Source: Tolypeutes matacus (lineage: Eukaryota > Chordata > Mammalia > Cingulata > Chlamyphoridae). Taken from it: 64,000 nt of DNA. The notes under the pieces were generated by a model, which worked only from the letters and a program-made list of their open reading frames with translations, had not been told where the DNA came from and did not search any database. The DNA is taken from contig JAKSZT010038955.1 in the NCBI GenBank assembly GCA_026826555.1, positions 2,532,737-2,596,736 of the forward strand, in the 5' to 3' direction. The position numbers were made by a program, and so were the translations under genes. Shown in pieces: positions 12,780 to 24,559 of this stretch. Position 1 is the stretch's first letter, and each line of letters begins with the position of its first letter.

Positions 12780-13712
12780 TGCAGGTCCTGAAGCAGCTTT
12801 TAGCTATTAAATTAAATTAAAAAGAATTTATTTTTCATTTATTGAAGTGACCCTCTCACTTATTATTTTTTAGCGAAATACAGGACCCAAAATAATTCTT
12901 CCTCTAGACCAACCCCCTTACAGAAGGGACCCTAGCTGAGCCCGTGGAAATTAATCATGCACGTACCACTTCTTTGATTCCCCAGGGTAGCTGTAGCACT
13001 GATGTTATTCAGTACGGAGTGCTAAAGACGGCCGATTCTGCCCCTTCTGGAGCCGAGCACCAGTGTTACTGGGTTGCTATGTAAATCAGTTTGACTGCAG
13101 ATTCACGTCTGCTCTCAGCCTGATGCTACTTCAGGTTGGCTTATCTGCTCCCCAAAGCTATGGGGCAGTGCAGGCAACCAGATAGATGTTGAAAAATAAA
13201 AATAAAAAATACCCTTCCCTGTCCTCCAACAGAACCCTCCCTCTTTTGGGGAGTGTCCCTTCTTCCTGGCTCCGCAGCGGCCTGGGTCTTATCCCTGGGC
13301 AGCTAAGCAAATCAGCTCTGTCCCCCGACCAGAATCCCCCCTCCCATTCACCGGGTGCCACTTAGCTCCGGCTGTTCTGTTCACACAAGGTCCAAGGGGT
13401 GCCAGGCAGCCAGATCCCCAGAAAATAAAACTTTCTCACCCTGTTTGTGGCTTCAAGTGGCCGTTTTATTATTAATTTTTTCTCCCTAACCGTGGGGTTC
13501 AGCTGTCTATGCCAACCATCACCAGTAGGCTTAAAACTCATGAATCTCTACCGTTCCATCCATGCTGTTGATCCACACAGATAGATGTCCTAAGCTTCTC
13601 ACTCCACTCGTGCACAGCACAGACCCCCGAGCAGGACCCCGTCCACAATCTGCCTTGCTCTGGGAGCTTGCAGTGTGTTCCCTCCTACACCAACACCATC
13701 TTAGCCCGCTCC
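12780..13712 (-). mobile_element. Probable L1 5' UTR, minus strand
   Basis: This GC-richer block has scattered CpGs, unlike its surroundings. On the minus strand its far end reads 'cggagcgggctaagatggtg', close to position 13712. That resembles the 'AAGATGG'-containing start of mammalian L1 5' UTRs, where an internal promoter with a YY1 site sits. Short reading frames at 13158-13361 and 13531-13779 are incidental. The alternative is an unrelated CpG-rich sequence or LTR. Confidence 0.4.
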
Positions 13713-13719
13713 GGGAATC

Positions 13720-13835
13720 TTTTAAAAAACTTCCAGAGAGCATATGTGGCTCAAGCAATTGAGTTCCCACCTCCCACATGGGAGGTCCTGGGTTCGGTTC
13801 CTGGAACCTACTGCAGCAGGTGTCTGTACTAGCTC
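13720..13835 (+). mobile_element. tRNA-derived SINE (DAS-type) monomer
   Basis: The A-box-like 'tgtggctcaagcaattgag' is followed by the B-box-like 'ctgggttcggttcctgg' at about 13787-13803. It is the same head as in 6425-6510 and 59430-59517. It abuts the presumed L1 5' UTR start. Confidence 0.7.
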
Positions 13836-14039
13836 AGGCCATGCCGCAAGAGCCTGGCCGCCGGCAGGACAAAAGCGAGACCACCTGGCTGGAAGAGTAA
13901 GGTGTAATTTGTAACAATAACAGGAGTGGTGGGGAATGGATCCATATAGGAATAGTTTTTGTGTAACATAAAGGCCGCAATGGAAGAATTAAACAATGAA
14001 AAATGACACAGAAACCAAACACCAAATGGAAACATAACT

Positions 14040-14620
14040 CCTTCCTTATCCATAATTACATTTGATGTAAATTGGTTAAGCATTAATTAAGAGTCAGTGA
14101 TTGAGTTAGTTGAGGAAATTGAGAGGCAACTATTGGTTTGTGCAAGAGACTCACTTGAGAACCAAAGCACAAATGTGTTGAAAGTTAAAAAAATGAAAAA
14201 AAAAATAGCCATGCAAGCACTAATAAAAAGAAAACTGGATTGGCCATACACATATCAGACAAGATAAACCTTAAGGCAAAAATGCTATAAGATAAAGATC
14301 AACATTATATAGTGATTGATCAAAGTGTCAATCCATCAAGAAGATATAACAATTATTAATATATATGTACTATCAGCAGAGTCCCAAAGTGTATTAAGCA
14401 AAAATATTAGGTGAAGGGAAAAATAACAATTGTAGTTGGAGACTTCAATATGCCACCTTTCTGACAGAAGGAACAACTGAACAAAAGATCAACCAAGAAG
14501 TAGAAGATGTGAATAACTTATCAACAACATAGCCACAACATGTAAAGCACTCCACCCAAAAACAGCAGAACACATTTTCTTCCCTGTGTGCATGAAACAT
14601 TCCAATGATTGGATGAGCTG
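14040..14620 (+). mobile_element. L1 ORF2 endonuclease-region fragment
   Basis: Plus-strand sequence follows the L1 ORF2 N-terminal (endonuclease) region: 'agagactcacttgagaacca' (about 14144), 'gtcaatccatcaagaagata' (about 14327) and 'gttggagacttcaatatgcc' (about 14435). It contains many stops. The 200 bases before it (13835-14040) are not assigned. Confidence 0.65.
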
Positions 14621-14950
14621 TGACAGTTTGAAATGGTGAATCCCAGAAAAGTTCATGTACTTTGGACCATTCCTCTGGGTGTGTGACTCTTTGATTGCAT
14701 TAGGTTCAGTTAAGTCACATTTTTTTAGATCACTTGACTAGATCATTCTAGAGCCTTTGGACTACATCACTGAGGCATGACCCTTTTGTTGGAGTCTTAT
14801 AGAAAACTAAGAACTGGAAGTGGAAATATGCAGAGAAAAAGAGCTGTGTTTGGAGTTTGAGGATTAATGAGTACACTAGGAGCTGCTGCTGGGCCATCCT
14901 TCTTACTGTAAGAAGAGCAAAGATAGTAGCAGGAAAAAAATGCAAATAAG
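14620..14950 (+). mobile_element. MaLR-type LTR, 5' part
   Basis: It begins 'tgacagtttgaaatggtgaa', which resembles the starts of the LTRs at 2620, 34796 and 55698. It contains the MaLR-like middle and lacks the 3' end with the AATAAA signal. Confidence 0.45.
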
Positions 14951-14954
14951 AGTG

Positions 14955-16015
14955 TTTAGCTATGTAGTTAATGGCAAACTAAAGTAACAGTCTACAAATG
15001 GCACTAAAATACATGCTATGATTCAATGATAGGGTCCCATTGCAACCTGTAACTGCCAAAATTTCCAGTGTCTTCTTGACATCATCTAAATCATTTCAAC
15101 CTCCATGGATCCAAACATACTGACCCTGCATTTACCATATGTTCTATAGGAATTTCCACTTGATGAGAAGCAACCATTTTGGTGGACTGGTTTTGATCCT
15201 AGGCAACAAATTCTATTGCATTTTTCATACTATTCTTTTGTGGTAAAGACAATCAATTATAGAAGATTTGAAAATATTGAAATCTTACCATTTAAAAGTC
15301 ACCATTATTAATCTTACATTTTCCTTCTAGTCTTTCTTTTTCTATAGTGGGTATGTACATTCATTGAGTGATTGACTGTTCATCCTCACAGTAACCAGTC
15401 AAAATGAGGCAGTCATCATGGAGGAAAGGCTCATGTTGAGTGCTGATGTTCTCTAAGAGCATTGCATCAAGGGTGTTGGACACCAGGCTGAGGGCCAAGT
15501 GATATCTGAGTTCTATTTGTTAATGTTCTTGAGGTGTGTCAATCAAAGGATTTGAGCATCTCTCTGGTTCTTGGTGATAATGGTATCAAATACATTAAAA
15601 TGTCTTCCCAATGCTTATCTGCTTCTGGTAAACTGCTGAGGGTTGATCTTATGCCTGACAGAGTTGATGAGGTTGCCCTAAGTGATACCTTAAAACTCTC
15701 AGAATCTTTAGCTGACTAGAAGAATGTGGACATTCTATGAGCCTTTCACATTAATGACTATGCCAGAGTCTGTGGTAATCTTCACAGCCAGCTACCCTAG
15801 GCCTTGTGGCCACTGAGGCTTCTTTATAATGATGGGCAGTTTGGGTCTCTCTGTAGGCCCAGATAATTCCTGTGTAGACACATATAGAGATGCTGGGCCT
15901 CCCTTGAATGGTGGCTAGTGATGCCATGGCTGAGGACATAAGGGCAGGAATGTAGTTCAGAGCACCAGCACTGGGACAACATGCCTTTGTTAAATTGAGG
16001 CCCTTCCACTTAAGA
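14955..16015. other. Unassigned stretch with an uninterpreted minus-strand frame
   Basis: No known gene was recognised. Two short frames stand out: 61 aa on + at 15534-15719 and 95 aa on - at 15751-16038. The minus frame has no low complexity and its codon use looks gene-like. It could be a relic of an endogenous retroviral pol or of an exon, but no motif supports either. Confidence 0.3.
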
Positions 16016-16019
16016 GCTT

Positions 16020-16185
16020 GGGAGCATGGGCCATTCATGTCTGCACCTCAGTTTCTCCATCTGTGTTGTGGGGATAGTAAGCAACCTCAGGTCAGCTGTG
16101 GTGAGGATTTAACAAATTAATGTACATAAAGTGTACAGTAGGGATGGAATATTTTTTGTGTAAGTTTACTCTGACAGTATTCCTG
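16020..16185 (+). mobile_element. MIR SINE, 3' half
   Basis: It contains 'cacctcagtttctccatctg' (about 16045) followed by 'ggggatagtaa' and 'gtgaggatttaacaaattaa'. This is the diagnostic order of the MIR core and 3' region. Confidence 0.7.
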
Positions 16186-16210
16186 TGTATATAGGACATA
16201 CCACTTAGAA

Positions 16211-16232
16211 AATGCACACACACACACACATT
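16211..16232. repeat. (CA)n microsatellite
   Basis: A short run of CA dinucleotides at the edge of otherwise unique sequence. Confidence 0.85.
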
Positions 16233-16239
16233 CACAATC

Positions 16240-17825
16240 ACACCACATGTGGATACCCTAAAACTCCAAGCAAACACACCCATATGACTTAGAAGGAACA
16301 GAGCTACAAGGACTGTAGAACATGGTCATAGCTCTTTACCTTGAAAATCAGTTTCTTTAACCACATCCCAAATCCTCATTCCTACCAGGAAGCAGGACCA
16401 GGATGACTTTCCAGACTAAAACAAAGAGAAAGCTCTGGATTTGAAATCATGTAATTTTTTTCCCTCAAAACTGGGCAATTCCATAATACATAATGCTTTT
16501 GATTGCTCTTGAGGTCTCCTGCAATTACACAAAAGAAAACACTATGAGAGTTCATGTTATGTAGTGTTTGCTCAGATCCTGGTAATTTCAGTAAACCAGG
16601 TGAGAAATAGTGGTAAAGTCAAAGACCCAAGGAATAAATGTAAAGGATACCTGGGGGGAATGCATGAGATTTCCTGTCCATTTGGTGGTAATTACAAAAG
16701 TCTTATTCCAAGGAGTAAAAATTGCTTCTGAGGAAAAGGCTCCCTACCATACAGTTTATGAGCTGAGGCTGCCTCTTGTATCAGGTGTCTGTTATTAGGA
16801 GTCCCCTCTCCAACATTTCTCCTCCCAAAAAAATGTTAGCTAACATCTGTAATGTACTTGGTCATGTTTTCATGTCTGTATTCAAGTGAAAAATAATGAA
16901 TCCAATAAAGGAACATATATATCTTAGAGAAAAACAGGTGACTTTACCTTGGCATTCGATATGGCTTCCTCATCTACCCTGACACACAGAAGCTCCTCTA
17001 ACATGTTCTCCAAGGCAGCTAGAGGACACAGAAACTTCAGTAAATTGGGGGTGCATCTTACACATTACTCAGGGAAATTTACTTGACTTGGACAAGAAGC
17101 TAGAATGTATGGAAGTTGGTTTACAAGCATGAACTGAGATGCCACTGAACCTTCCTTCATGGAATAAAGAGACCAAGAAGAGGAGCAAGAAAGAAATAAT
17201 AAATAGAATTATTGGTTTTGTAGTTAAAAACAATTCATATTAATGTAAAATAGTAAGCAAATGGTACTGTGATGCTGTGCTACACTAAGATTCAATGACA
17301 GAATCTTATTTTTCCTCCTGCCCATTTTGAAGCCCAGCTAAATTATGTATCCTTTTTAACACAGAGTTTTTAGTTATTAAAACTGTTCAGAAAGTTTAAA
17401 TAAGAAAAAATTAATACATTTATTTCATTATTTAGAGAGTGCAATTCATTTGGACTAAAACATATTTTATAAAATACAGTGGACTTTGTTACATGAAAGA
17501 TACAAATTGCCATTACATCTATTTGTAGTATGATAGTCATTCTTTAATAAAATACAATAAGGCTTTCTAGCCAAACGTTATGAAATTAGAATTATCTTCA
17601 TGCTGTTGTAGAGGCAGTATCCCCTTGTATAGCTCTCTTCATCATGCCTCAAAACTATATCTGACTTCTCTTGAAGCCTAAACTGCCTGTGAAGAACAGG
17701 TATAGCTGCTTTGGCTGGTTTAAGGATCATAATTATAAATGAGAAATTCACAGACTATTTGTCTTTTAGATGTAACTGCTATCTAAAAATACAATATCCT
17801 GGATAAAACTTTCTAAAATCAATGG
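16240..17825. other. No recognised feature
   Basis: This is about 1.6 kb without a recognisable gene or repeat. A segment at 17255-17300 loosely resembles 14970-15030 (both contain 'gattcaatga'), which may reflect a very old shared repeat. Frames here are under 65 aa. Confidence 0.35.
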
Positions 17826-17829
17826 ATTT

Positions 17830-18705
17830 GCAAAGGTTATTTATTTGTTTGTTTTTGTTTGCTTGCATTTTGCCAATAGATTCCCACTTTCATACATAGT
17901 GCTGTAATCATCTATTCTGCCTATATATTCACAATATCTGTGGGTTCTCAAATCAATCTTACATAAAAAACATAAGGAATTCCCATATGCCCCTCTCCCT
18001 CCCCTCCCACACTTTCCCACATTAACAACATCCTTCATTAGTGTGGTGCATTTGTTACAATTGATGAACACATACTGAAACATTGCCGCTAAGTGTGGAT
18101 TATACTTTGCATTGTAGTTTACACTCTTTCCCACACAATTTTGTGTAATGACAAGAAATATAATGGCATGATTCTACCATTGCAAATCATTCAGGACAAT
18201 TCCAATGTCCCAAAAATGCCCCCATGTTAAACCTATTTTTCCCTCTCCCTTCCCTCAGAACCTCCAGAGGCCACTGCCTCCACATCAATGATAAAAGTTA
18301 CTCCATTGCTAGAATAACAATAAGTCCATAGTAGAATAACTATAAGTCTGGAGGTCAACCCAGAGATTATACTTGTGCACATCTCAGCAGGTTCCCATTG
18401 GCTGCCACAGTAAAAATTACCTCAAATACTGGAGCTACCGAGGGCTCTGGAGACATCCAGACACTACAGACAGGGCTGACAGCTTAGGTGTTTGGTAACT
18501 GCTAGTGGACTTACTTTGGAATTTATGCTCCCCAGTGTGACAGAGTTGGACTCAATTGTGGTTTCTCTACACATGGCTACACATGCCCCTTCTATTTGGA
18601 CCTGTAGTTAGTATTAGAGTTGATAGGTTTATGTCCAAGAGACTTAAATCTTTCAGCTTTTCATGTGCCAGTCAGGACCTGAAACTCAAAAGAGTTGCAA
18701 CACCT
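17830..18705. mobile_element. L1 3' UTR with internal inversion
   Basis: 17830-18345 is the reverse complement of an L1 3' UTR (parallel to 10140-10500 on +). 18360-18705 is the same 3' UTR in the plus orientation (parallel to 9590-9905). The switch lies near 18345-18360. The piece corresponding to about 9905-10120 is absent at the junction. The pattern fits a twin-primed insertion with a deletion at the inversion point, or two adjacent fragments. No clear target-site duplication was found. Confidence 0.55.
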
Positions 18706-18879
18706 TCATCTTTGAATTTCAAAAGTGTGTGCTTTGCATATACTGCTAATGAAAACTATATTTTCATCTTCATGATAGTAATTTGACTATATATCTAAAA
18801 TTAAAATTCATAATTTTGAATGCAACAATATAATTCCAAGAAATCTATTCCCTAAGTTAATGTGATTTTATTTTTTTTA

Positions 18880-19155
18880 AGAGACCAATGTCTTCTTTTT
18901 TATTTTATTTTTTTATATATATTTTTTAATTTTTAATTTTTTTATTGTGGGTAAAAATCAAATTTTTCACAATACAAACCAATATTTGTAAAATGATATA
19001 TAGGTATATATGTATATATGTGCATTTCCTTACATAAATGTTATTATTTTTTTCATATATATTTTAAAAGATGCTTAGATTACATAAATGCCACACAAAA
19101 AATTACAGGGATTCCCATGATCTCCACCTCCCATACCTCCCATAACTTCTTTTTG
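18880..19155 (-). mobile_element. L1 3' end, minus strand
   Basis: A T-rich run (the poly(A) on the other strand) at about 18868-18950 is followed by 'gtgggtaaaaatcaaattt' and the TA-rich terminal segment. Both match 60735-60900 and 21318-21520. It stops after about 200 bases of 3' UTR. Confidence 0.75.
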
Positions 19156-19159
19156 ATGG

Positions 19160-20030
19160 TAGTCTTTCTTATACAAGCTTTCCTTTTGATTTCACCTAAT
19201 GCTAAATTTATACGAAAATTTCAAAGGAAATAGTTACCCTATCCCAGTTTTCCCTCATTTTAACATATTACATAACCATGATACATTTATCTTAATTAAT
19301 AAATTAACATTGGCACATTTGTATATATGAAACTGCAGATATTATATTGAATCATTTCCATTAATAGCCTTTTAAAAATTATTTTTTATTAATGCAGTTG
19401 AAGGTTTACAGAAAAAAATCATGTAAATAATATGCAGTTCCTATATATCCCCACATAAATGCCCTTTTCCCATTATTAACATTTTGCATTTGAGGGATGA
19501 CTTTCTTACAATTGGTGAAGCAATATTATTATAAATAAAGTATTAGCTATAGTCCATAGTTTAGATATATATATTCTTTTTTATTATGAAATTTCCAATT
19601 AGTCCATTTTCAATTATTCAATTCAATGGTGTTAATTCATTCCCAATATATTACTATAAACACAATCCATTATTTTTTTTTTAATTTCCATTTCCCTAAA
19701 CACAAATTCCATTACAATTAAGAATTATCTTCCCATTTCCCTCACCACCCAGCCCCTGGTAATCTGTATTCTAGTTTCTGACTGAGAATTATTTCATATA
19801 ACTAAGACCATACAATATTTGTTATTTTTTGTCTGAACTATTTTACACAATATGATCTCTTTAAGTTTCATCCATGTTGTAGCATGTATCAGAACTTCAC
19901 TCCTTTTTATAGCCTAATAATATTTCACTGTATGTGAATATCACATTATAATTACCCTTTCATATGTTGAATGGTATGTAACTTGCTTCAACATTCTGAC
20001 AATTGTGAATAATACCATGTGATGTGAAAT
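19160..20030 (-). mobile_element. Old L1 (L1M), 3' UTR and ORF2 C-terminus, minus strand
   Basis: Conserved antisense L1M patterns are visible: 'ccaccca gcccctggtaat' near 19744, 'ttcatccatgttgtagcatg' at about 19867-19886, and 'acaattgtgaataatacc' near 20000. These correspond to the C-terminal ORF2 region and proximal 3' UTR. It is heavily mutated. Confidence 0.65.
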
Positions 20031-20164
20031 ATCAACTCCTACAATTTCATCTGTGTGAACCCTGGTAATGTATATGTACTTTATGTAAAAACAGGAATAC
20101 AGCAAAATCATGCCATTTTGAGATAAGTTTTCTTAAAACCTAATTCAGAATGTCACAAGCTGTC

Positions 20165-20300
20165 CTGTTGCTGGATAAGGGAAGCAGTTGGGTACAGTGG
20201 TGAAGAGCACAGGCCCAGACACTGGGCTCGTTGGTACATACCACAGCCCTACAATACTTCTGTTTGGAGACTGACAACTATACAGAGGAGGTAACATTGC
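20165..20300 (+). mobile_element. MIR SINE fragment
   Basis: The MIR 5' portion 'agtggtgaagagcacaggc' (about 20195) is followed by a decayed core. The same start is seen at 25250 and 33170. Confidence 0.5.
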
Positions 20301-20349
20301 CACTTACTTCACATGATGTGTGGACTTTTGTAAATAAAAAATTCATATT

Positions 20350-21282
20350 AATCGTTGCCATATTAAATTCTTTGTTTATATATTTTACTTCCAGGATCTG
20401 GATCACATACTATGTTCATTCTAATAGTTTGTGCTTTAAGGCTGCTCTTTTGCTCTTTGACTTACCCTAAGATTTTTTGTTGAAAGCTGGACATGTTGTA
20501 TACGATAATAGATATTGTTGTATTATTTTATTTTTTATTAATTTTTATTTTAATTCATTTTTTCCTGCTTCGTATGATCACACCCTACCTGTTCCTAGGC
20601 CTTTATTGTAGGGGTTCTGTGAGTGTAATTGAAGCTGAATTGGAGTTTACTGTTGCCATGTATACCTGAGTTCAATTTTTTTCTGCTCTGGGCATAAAAA
20701 TGTTAGTTTCCTCTAGGGATAACTGCTTTTATTGCCTGTTTGGCTTAAGATCTTTTATGTGTCCTCTCCATGGAAGGAATTCCCCCCTTTCAGCTCTCCC
20801 AGCTAAAAGCCACCTTCCTGTGTACTTGATGGCTGTCCTGTGGCGAAGGAGGCTGGGCCTAGGGGTGCATTCTCTGATCTTCTGTCTGAGCCTTATTCTT
20901 AGGTGGACCTTGAGAACATGGGGCTGGGTGTGGCTGTCCCTGTGTCCCTGTCCCTCCTAGTCAAAGGCAGTTTTGGGACTACCATGGATTTCTTCTCCTG
21001 ATGGTAGAGTGTTGTTTTTTCCCATCTCTTCCCTCCAGCAACTGGAATAGTTTTCCTCCCATCAGTGTTTTCTGTGGCTCATTTTGGTCCTTCCTGGGAT
21101 AAGGCTTTCATTCCTGAGGGTGAAGAGAAGTAGTACTCAGAGTGTTTTGGTGGTAGAATATATTCCCTTCTCAATTTCTATAGGATGTCACCTATTGAAT
21201 ACAGTTTGTGATGGTTATCCCCTTTCTGTTTAATTATTTCACCTGCAGTGGAGCTAGGGAAGGTGAGTGCCAATGCATTTTA
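20350..21282. repeat. Old L1M-like repeat, left part (split by L1)
   Basis: This degenerate, mostly T-rich sequence includes 'ttttttgttgaaagctggac' (about 20474) and 'cagtggagctaggga' (about 21246). The latter motif recurs at 31219 and as a variant at 30762. I suspect the 5' region of an old L1, but the class is uncertain. The copy is interrupted at 21282 by an inserted L1 and resumes at 24144. Confidence 0.35.
21266..21282 (+). repeat. Left target-site duplication of twin-primed L1
   Basis: The 17-base AGTGCCAATGCATTTTA here pairs with AGTGCCAATCCATTTTA at 24144-24160, with one mismatch. It defines the insertion site of the L1 between them. Confidence 0.85.
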
Positions 21283-21425
21283 TTTTATTTATTTATTTTG
21301 AGCTTCTTTTTTTATTTTAGTGTGGGTGAAAATCTGATTTTTCACAATAAAAACCAATATTTGTAAAATGATATATAAATATATATGCATATATGTGCAT
21401 TTGCTTACATAAATGTTATTATATA

Positions 21426-21459
<34 letters not shown>

Positions 21460-24143
21460 GGTGCTTAGATTACCTAAATTTTACACAGAAACTACAGGGA
21501 TTACCATGTTCCCCACCTCCCACACCTCCCATAACATCCCACATAAACATCTTTCATTAATATGGCACATCACCTGCAATGGATATACACACCCTGGGGC
21601 TTTGCCACTAAGCATAGACCACAGTTCACATCATAGACCACACTCTCTCCCACACAGTTCTGCATGGTATAAGCTGATGGAAAATAGCCTATATCCATCA
21701 CTGCGACGACACTCAGGACAATACCCAAGTCCTGAAAAAGCCCCTGTATTACAAGTGCCCTTCCCCTGCCTGCCCAGGAAGTGTCTAGTGGCCACTGACT
21801 CCACCTCATTGTTAAAATTTCTTCCATTGCTTGAATCACAATCTGTCTACAACAGAATACCATTAAGTCCACTCTAGTCCATAGCTCTTCCCCCAAACCT
21901 GAGGGGACTGGGGTGGTGATATCCACTCCACCTTCAAGTGAGAGTGGGCTTATATCCCATGTATACAGTGGATGAGATAATCCTGCCTGCAGCTGCAGGC
22001 TCCCTCCTTTCCCTAGGATGATTGTTGTTCATCATTGTCTCCTCACCAGGTGACTTGGGTGAGTCCATTGAGCTGTAGAGTAGGAGTTGCAGCTCGCCTG
22101 AGATTCAAGGTACAGCTGCCACAAAAGTAGGCCACAGGCTCCAGTCTCTGGAAGTACACATAAAAACTCTAGCATCACATATAGGTTTGATAGAAGGGAC
22201 GGATGGCCCATGTGCAGGCAGGACTTGTTTGAGTCCAACTCTGTCACTATCAGGAACACAGATTCCAAAGTAGAGCCCACTGATAAGGCATCAATCTCTG
22301 GGGCTATCCCCCCTTATATAGGAACTCAGTGTCTCCAGAGCCCCCAGGAGCCCCTCTTTGTGGGGTGATATCCACTTTCGTGTTCTATGAGATCCTACTG
22401 AGGTGTGTGTAAGTGTTACCTCTGGGATGACCTCCCGACTCTCTTTGAAATCTCTTAGCCACATGAACTCATTTGTCTTTACCTTTTTCCCCTTTTATTC
22501 AAGGTCTTTCTTCAGTCATGTTGCCAGTTGGCACTTGGTATTAATCCCTCATTGCCAGGGAGGTTCATCCCTGGGAGTCATGTCCCATGTTGAGGGGAAG
22601 GTAATGCATTCATATGCTGAGTTTGGCTTAGAGAGAGGCCACATTTGAGCAACAAGGAGGCTCTCAGGTGGCAACTCTTAAGCACCCCATAACAGTTGGC
22701 TAAGTTTCAATTACAAGAGCAAAGACTCATAAGGCTAGTTATCAATAACAAGCCTCAGCGGGGCATCCTCTTTTGCCAGACACTGCTCCTGTATTCAGGG
22801 AACTGTTGATGCTCCCTCAGAGAAATTGACAAAGCTCTCCAGGCTGGGAATTCAGATTCCCTCATTTATTGAGTGATTATCTACCCACTGTGAACATGCC
22901 CCATCCCTTGATAATTTGAACAATTTTATATATCTTTCATTTATATTCAGATGAACTTACTCCCATGAATCCCCCATCCCAGAAACCCCCCACCAATGAC
23001 CCTCTGCAGCCCCCATTGTAACCCTTCTGTGATCTAAACCATCCTTGAAGATGAAGCCCATATATTAACCAAATACAATTAATAGGAATATGAAATAATA
23101 ATGATAAGCTTAAATGCAAGGAAACTCAGGAAACTAAAAGTAAAATATAATTAGCAGATTGGGACATTCAAAAAAATGGGAAAAAAACAACAAAAAATTC
23201 CTTTTAAAAAATATTTTTTTTCCTTTTATCACTGCATTGTTCACAATTGCCAAAAGTTGGAATCAGCCCTGATTCCCAGCAACAGATTAATGGCTAAGAA
23301 AAATCTGGTTCATAGATACAATGGAATATTACTCAGCTGTAAGAAGGAATAAAGTGCTAACACATGGAATAACATGGATGAATCTTGAAGACCTTATGTT
23401 GAGTGAAGCAAGCCAGGCATTGAAGGATGAACATATATAACCTCACTGATTTGAATTGAGGAAAGTGAGCAATCTCTGAGAACCATTGTCTGAAAGATAG
23501 GTTAACAAGGGAGAGAAAGAGAAGAATATGTTGTGAGCCATCATCCTTATGGACATAATCTATGGTAAAGTGATAGAGTATAGTTGCATATTGAAGGATA
23601 GGACAGGTGGGTAGTGATATTACTGGGTTTGGTAGTGCAGGGTTGACAGGTGGGTAGATTAGGAAGGGCAGGTTAGAATACCCAGGGCATGTAACTATGA
23701 ATCTTGTCATTTCATGAGTCAAGACAGGGGAGTGTCATATGCCCCAGGGAGATGGGGAGGAAAGAAAAGAAAAGATCACATGGGTTTTTAGTGGTCATGG
23801 GAAATGTTTTTCATTACCTTACAGTAATGAACACAGGACATGGTAAATATCATCAAAAATTATTAAACTGTACCATCTAAATTGTAAACTATACTGTAAA
23901 CCATTGACAGTGTTTAATTGCTATATTTCACTATCTGTATAACAGTTATAACAATGCTAACATCCATAAAAAATGGTTTTAATATAGGGTGGGGAAGGGG
24001 GAGGGAGGTTGGGTATTTGGGAGTCTCTAGTATTCCATGTGTTACTTTTCTGTGACCTAAAACTTCTTTGAAAATTAAATGAACATTTGGGACACACTGG
24101 GGAATGAGAGGGAGAAGGTGTCACAGTACACTGGACATCCAAT
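21283..24143 (-). mobile_element. Twin-primed L1 (inverted 5' half)
   Basis: 21283-23230 is L1 3' UTR on the minus strand (T-rich tail, TA microsatellite at 21424-21459, then parallel to 60720-62690). From about 23231 to 24143 the sequence switches to plus-strand L1: the ORF2 C-terminus (23231-23500) then proximal 3' UTR up to 'cactggacatccaata'. That end corresponds in the uninverted copy to 62693-62715. The 3' segment ends and the inverted 5' segment joins at essentially the same point of L1, so little was lost. The 138-, 118- and 121-aa frames inside are antisense or UTR frames. Confidence 0.85.
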
Positions 24144-24160
24144 AGTGCCAATCCATTTTA
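24144..24160 (+). repeat. Right target-site duplication of twin-primed L1
   Basis: AGTGCCAATCCATTTTA, the partner of the copy at 21266-21282 (16 of 17 bases identical). Confidence 0.85.
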
Positions 24161-24400
24161 GCAGTGGCTACTGCTCCTCTCCCCCACACCACCAGAGGAA
24201 GGTGGGAGCCCTTTTGTGGATTCTCCCTAATTCTGGAAGAAAACTCTACAACAGTGTAGGAATCCATCTACACTTGTGGCCATTGGTAACTCCACATTCT
24301 TATGCCTTGACCACATCCAGTCTTAGGACATTGATTGCATATTCTAGTTTGACCTTTTAGTAAAGTAAATCACCATCTGTGGGCATCTCCCCCAGGTAAT
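24161..24400. repeat. Old L1M-like repeat, right part
   Basis: This continues the host repeat interrupted at 21282. 'ggattctccctaattctgga' (about 24219) parallels 'gggttctccctaattctgca' near 31313, which lies downstream of the related 'gtggagctaggga' motif. The class is uncertain. Confidence 0.35.
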
Positions 24401-24559
24401 CCAAGATTTTGATCTTGTTTCTTCCTGCAGGTACTTGCCTCTCTCCAGCTTACAAATCTGTTGTTTGTCCAGTGAATTCAATTACCTGGCACATTGAGGT
24501 CAATTAGTTACTTTGCAGTTTTTCCAGTTTTTGTTATTTTTGTTGTAGTAATAATAGAG

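Noticed and set aside
13158..13779. CpG island of a host gene
   Set aside because: CpG density is modest, no exon or splice pattern follows, and one end looks like an L1 5' UTR start.
21461..21877. 138-aa plus-strand open frame
   Set aside because: Antisense of the same L1 3' UTR as at 60800. Shared by repeat descent, not by coding constraint as far as visible.
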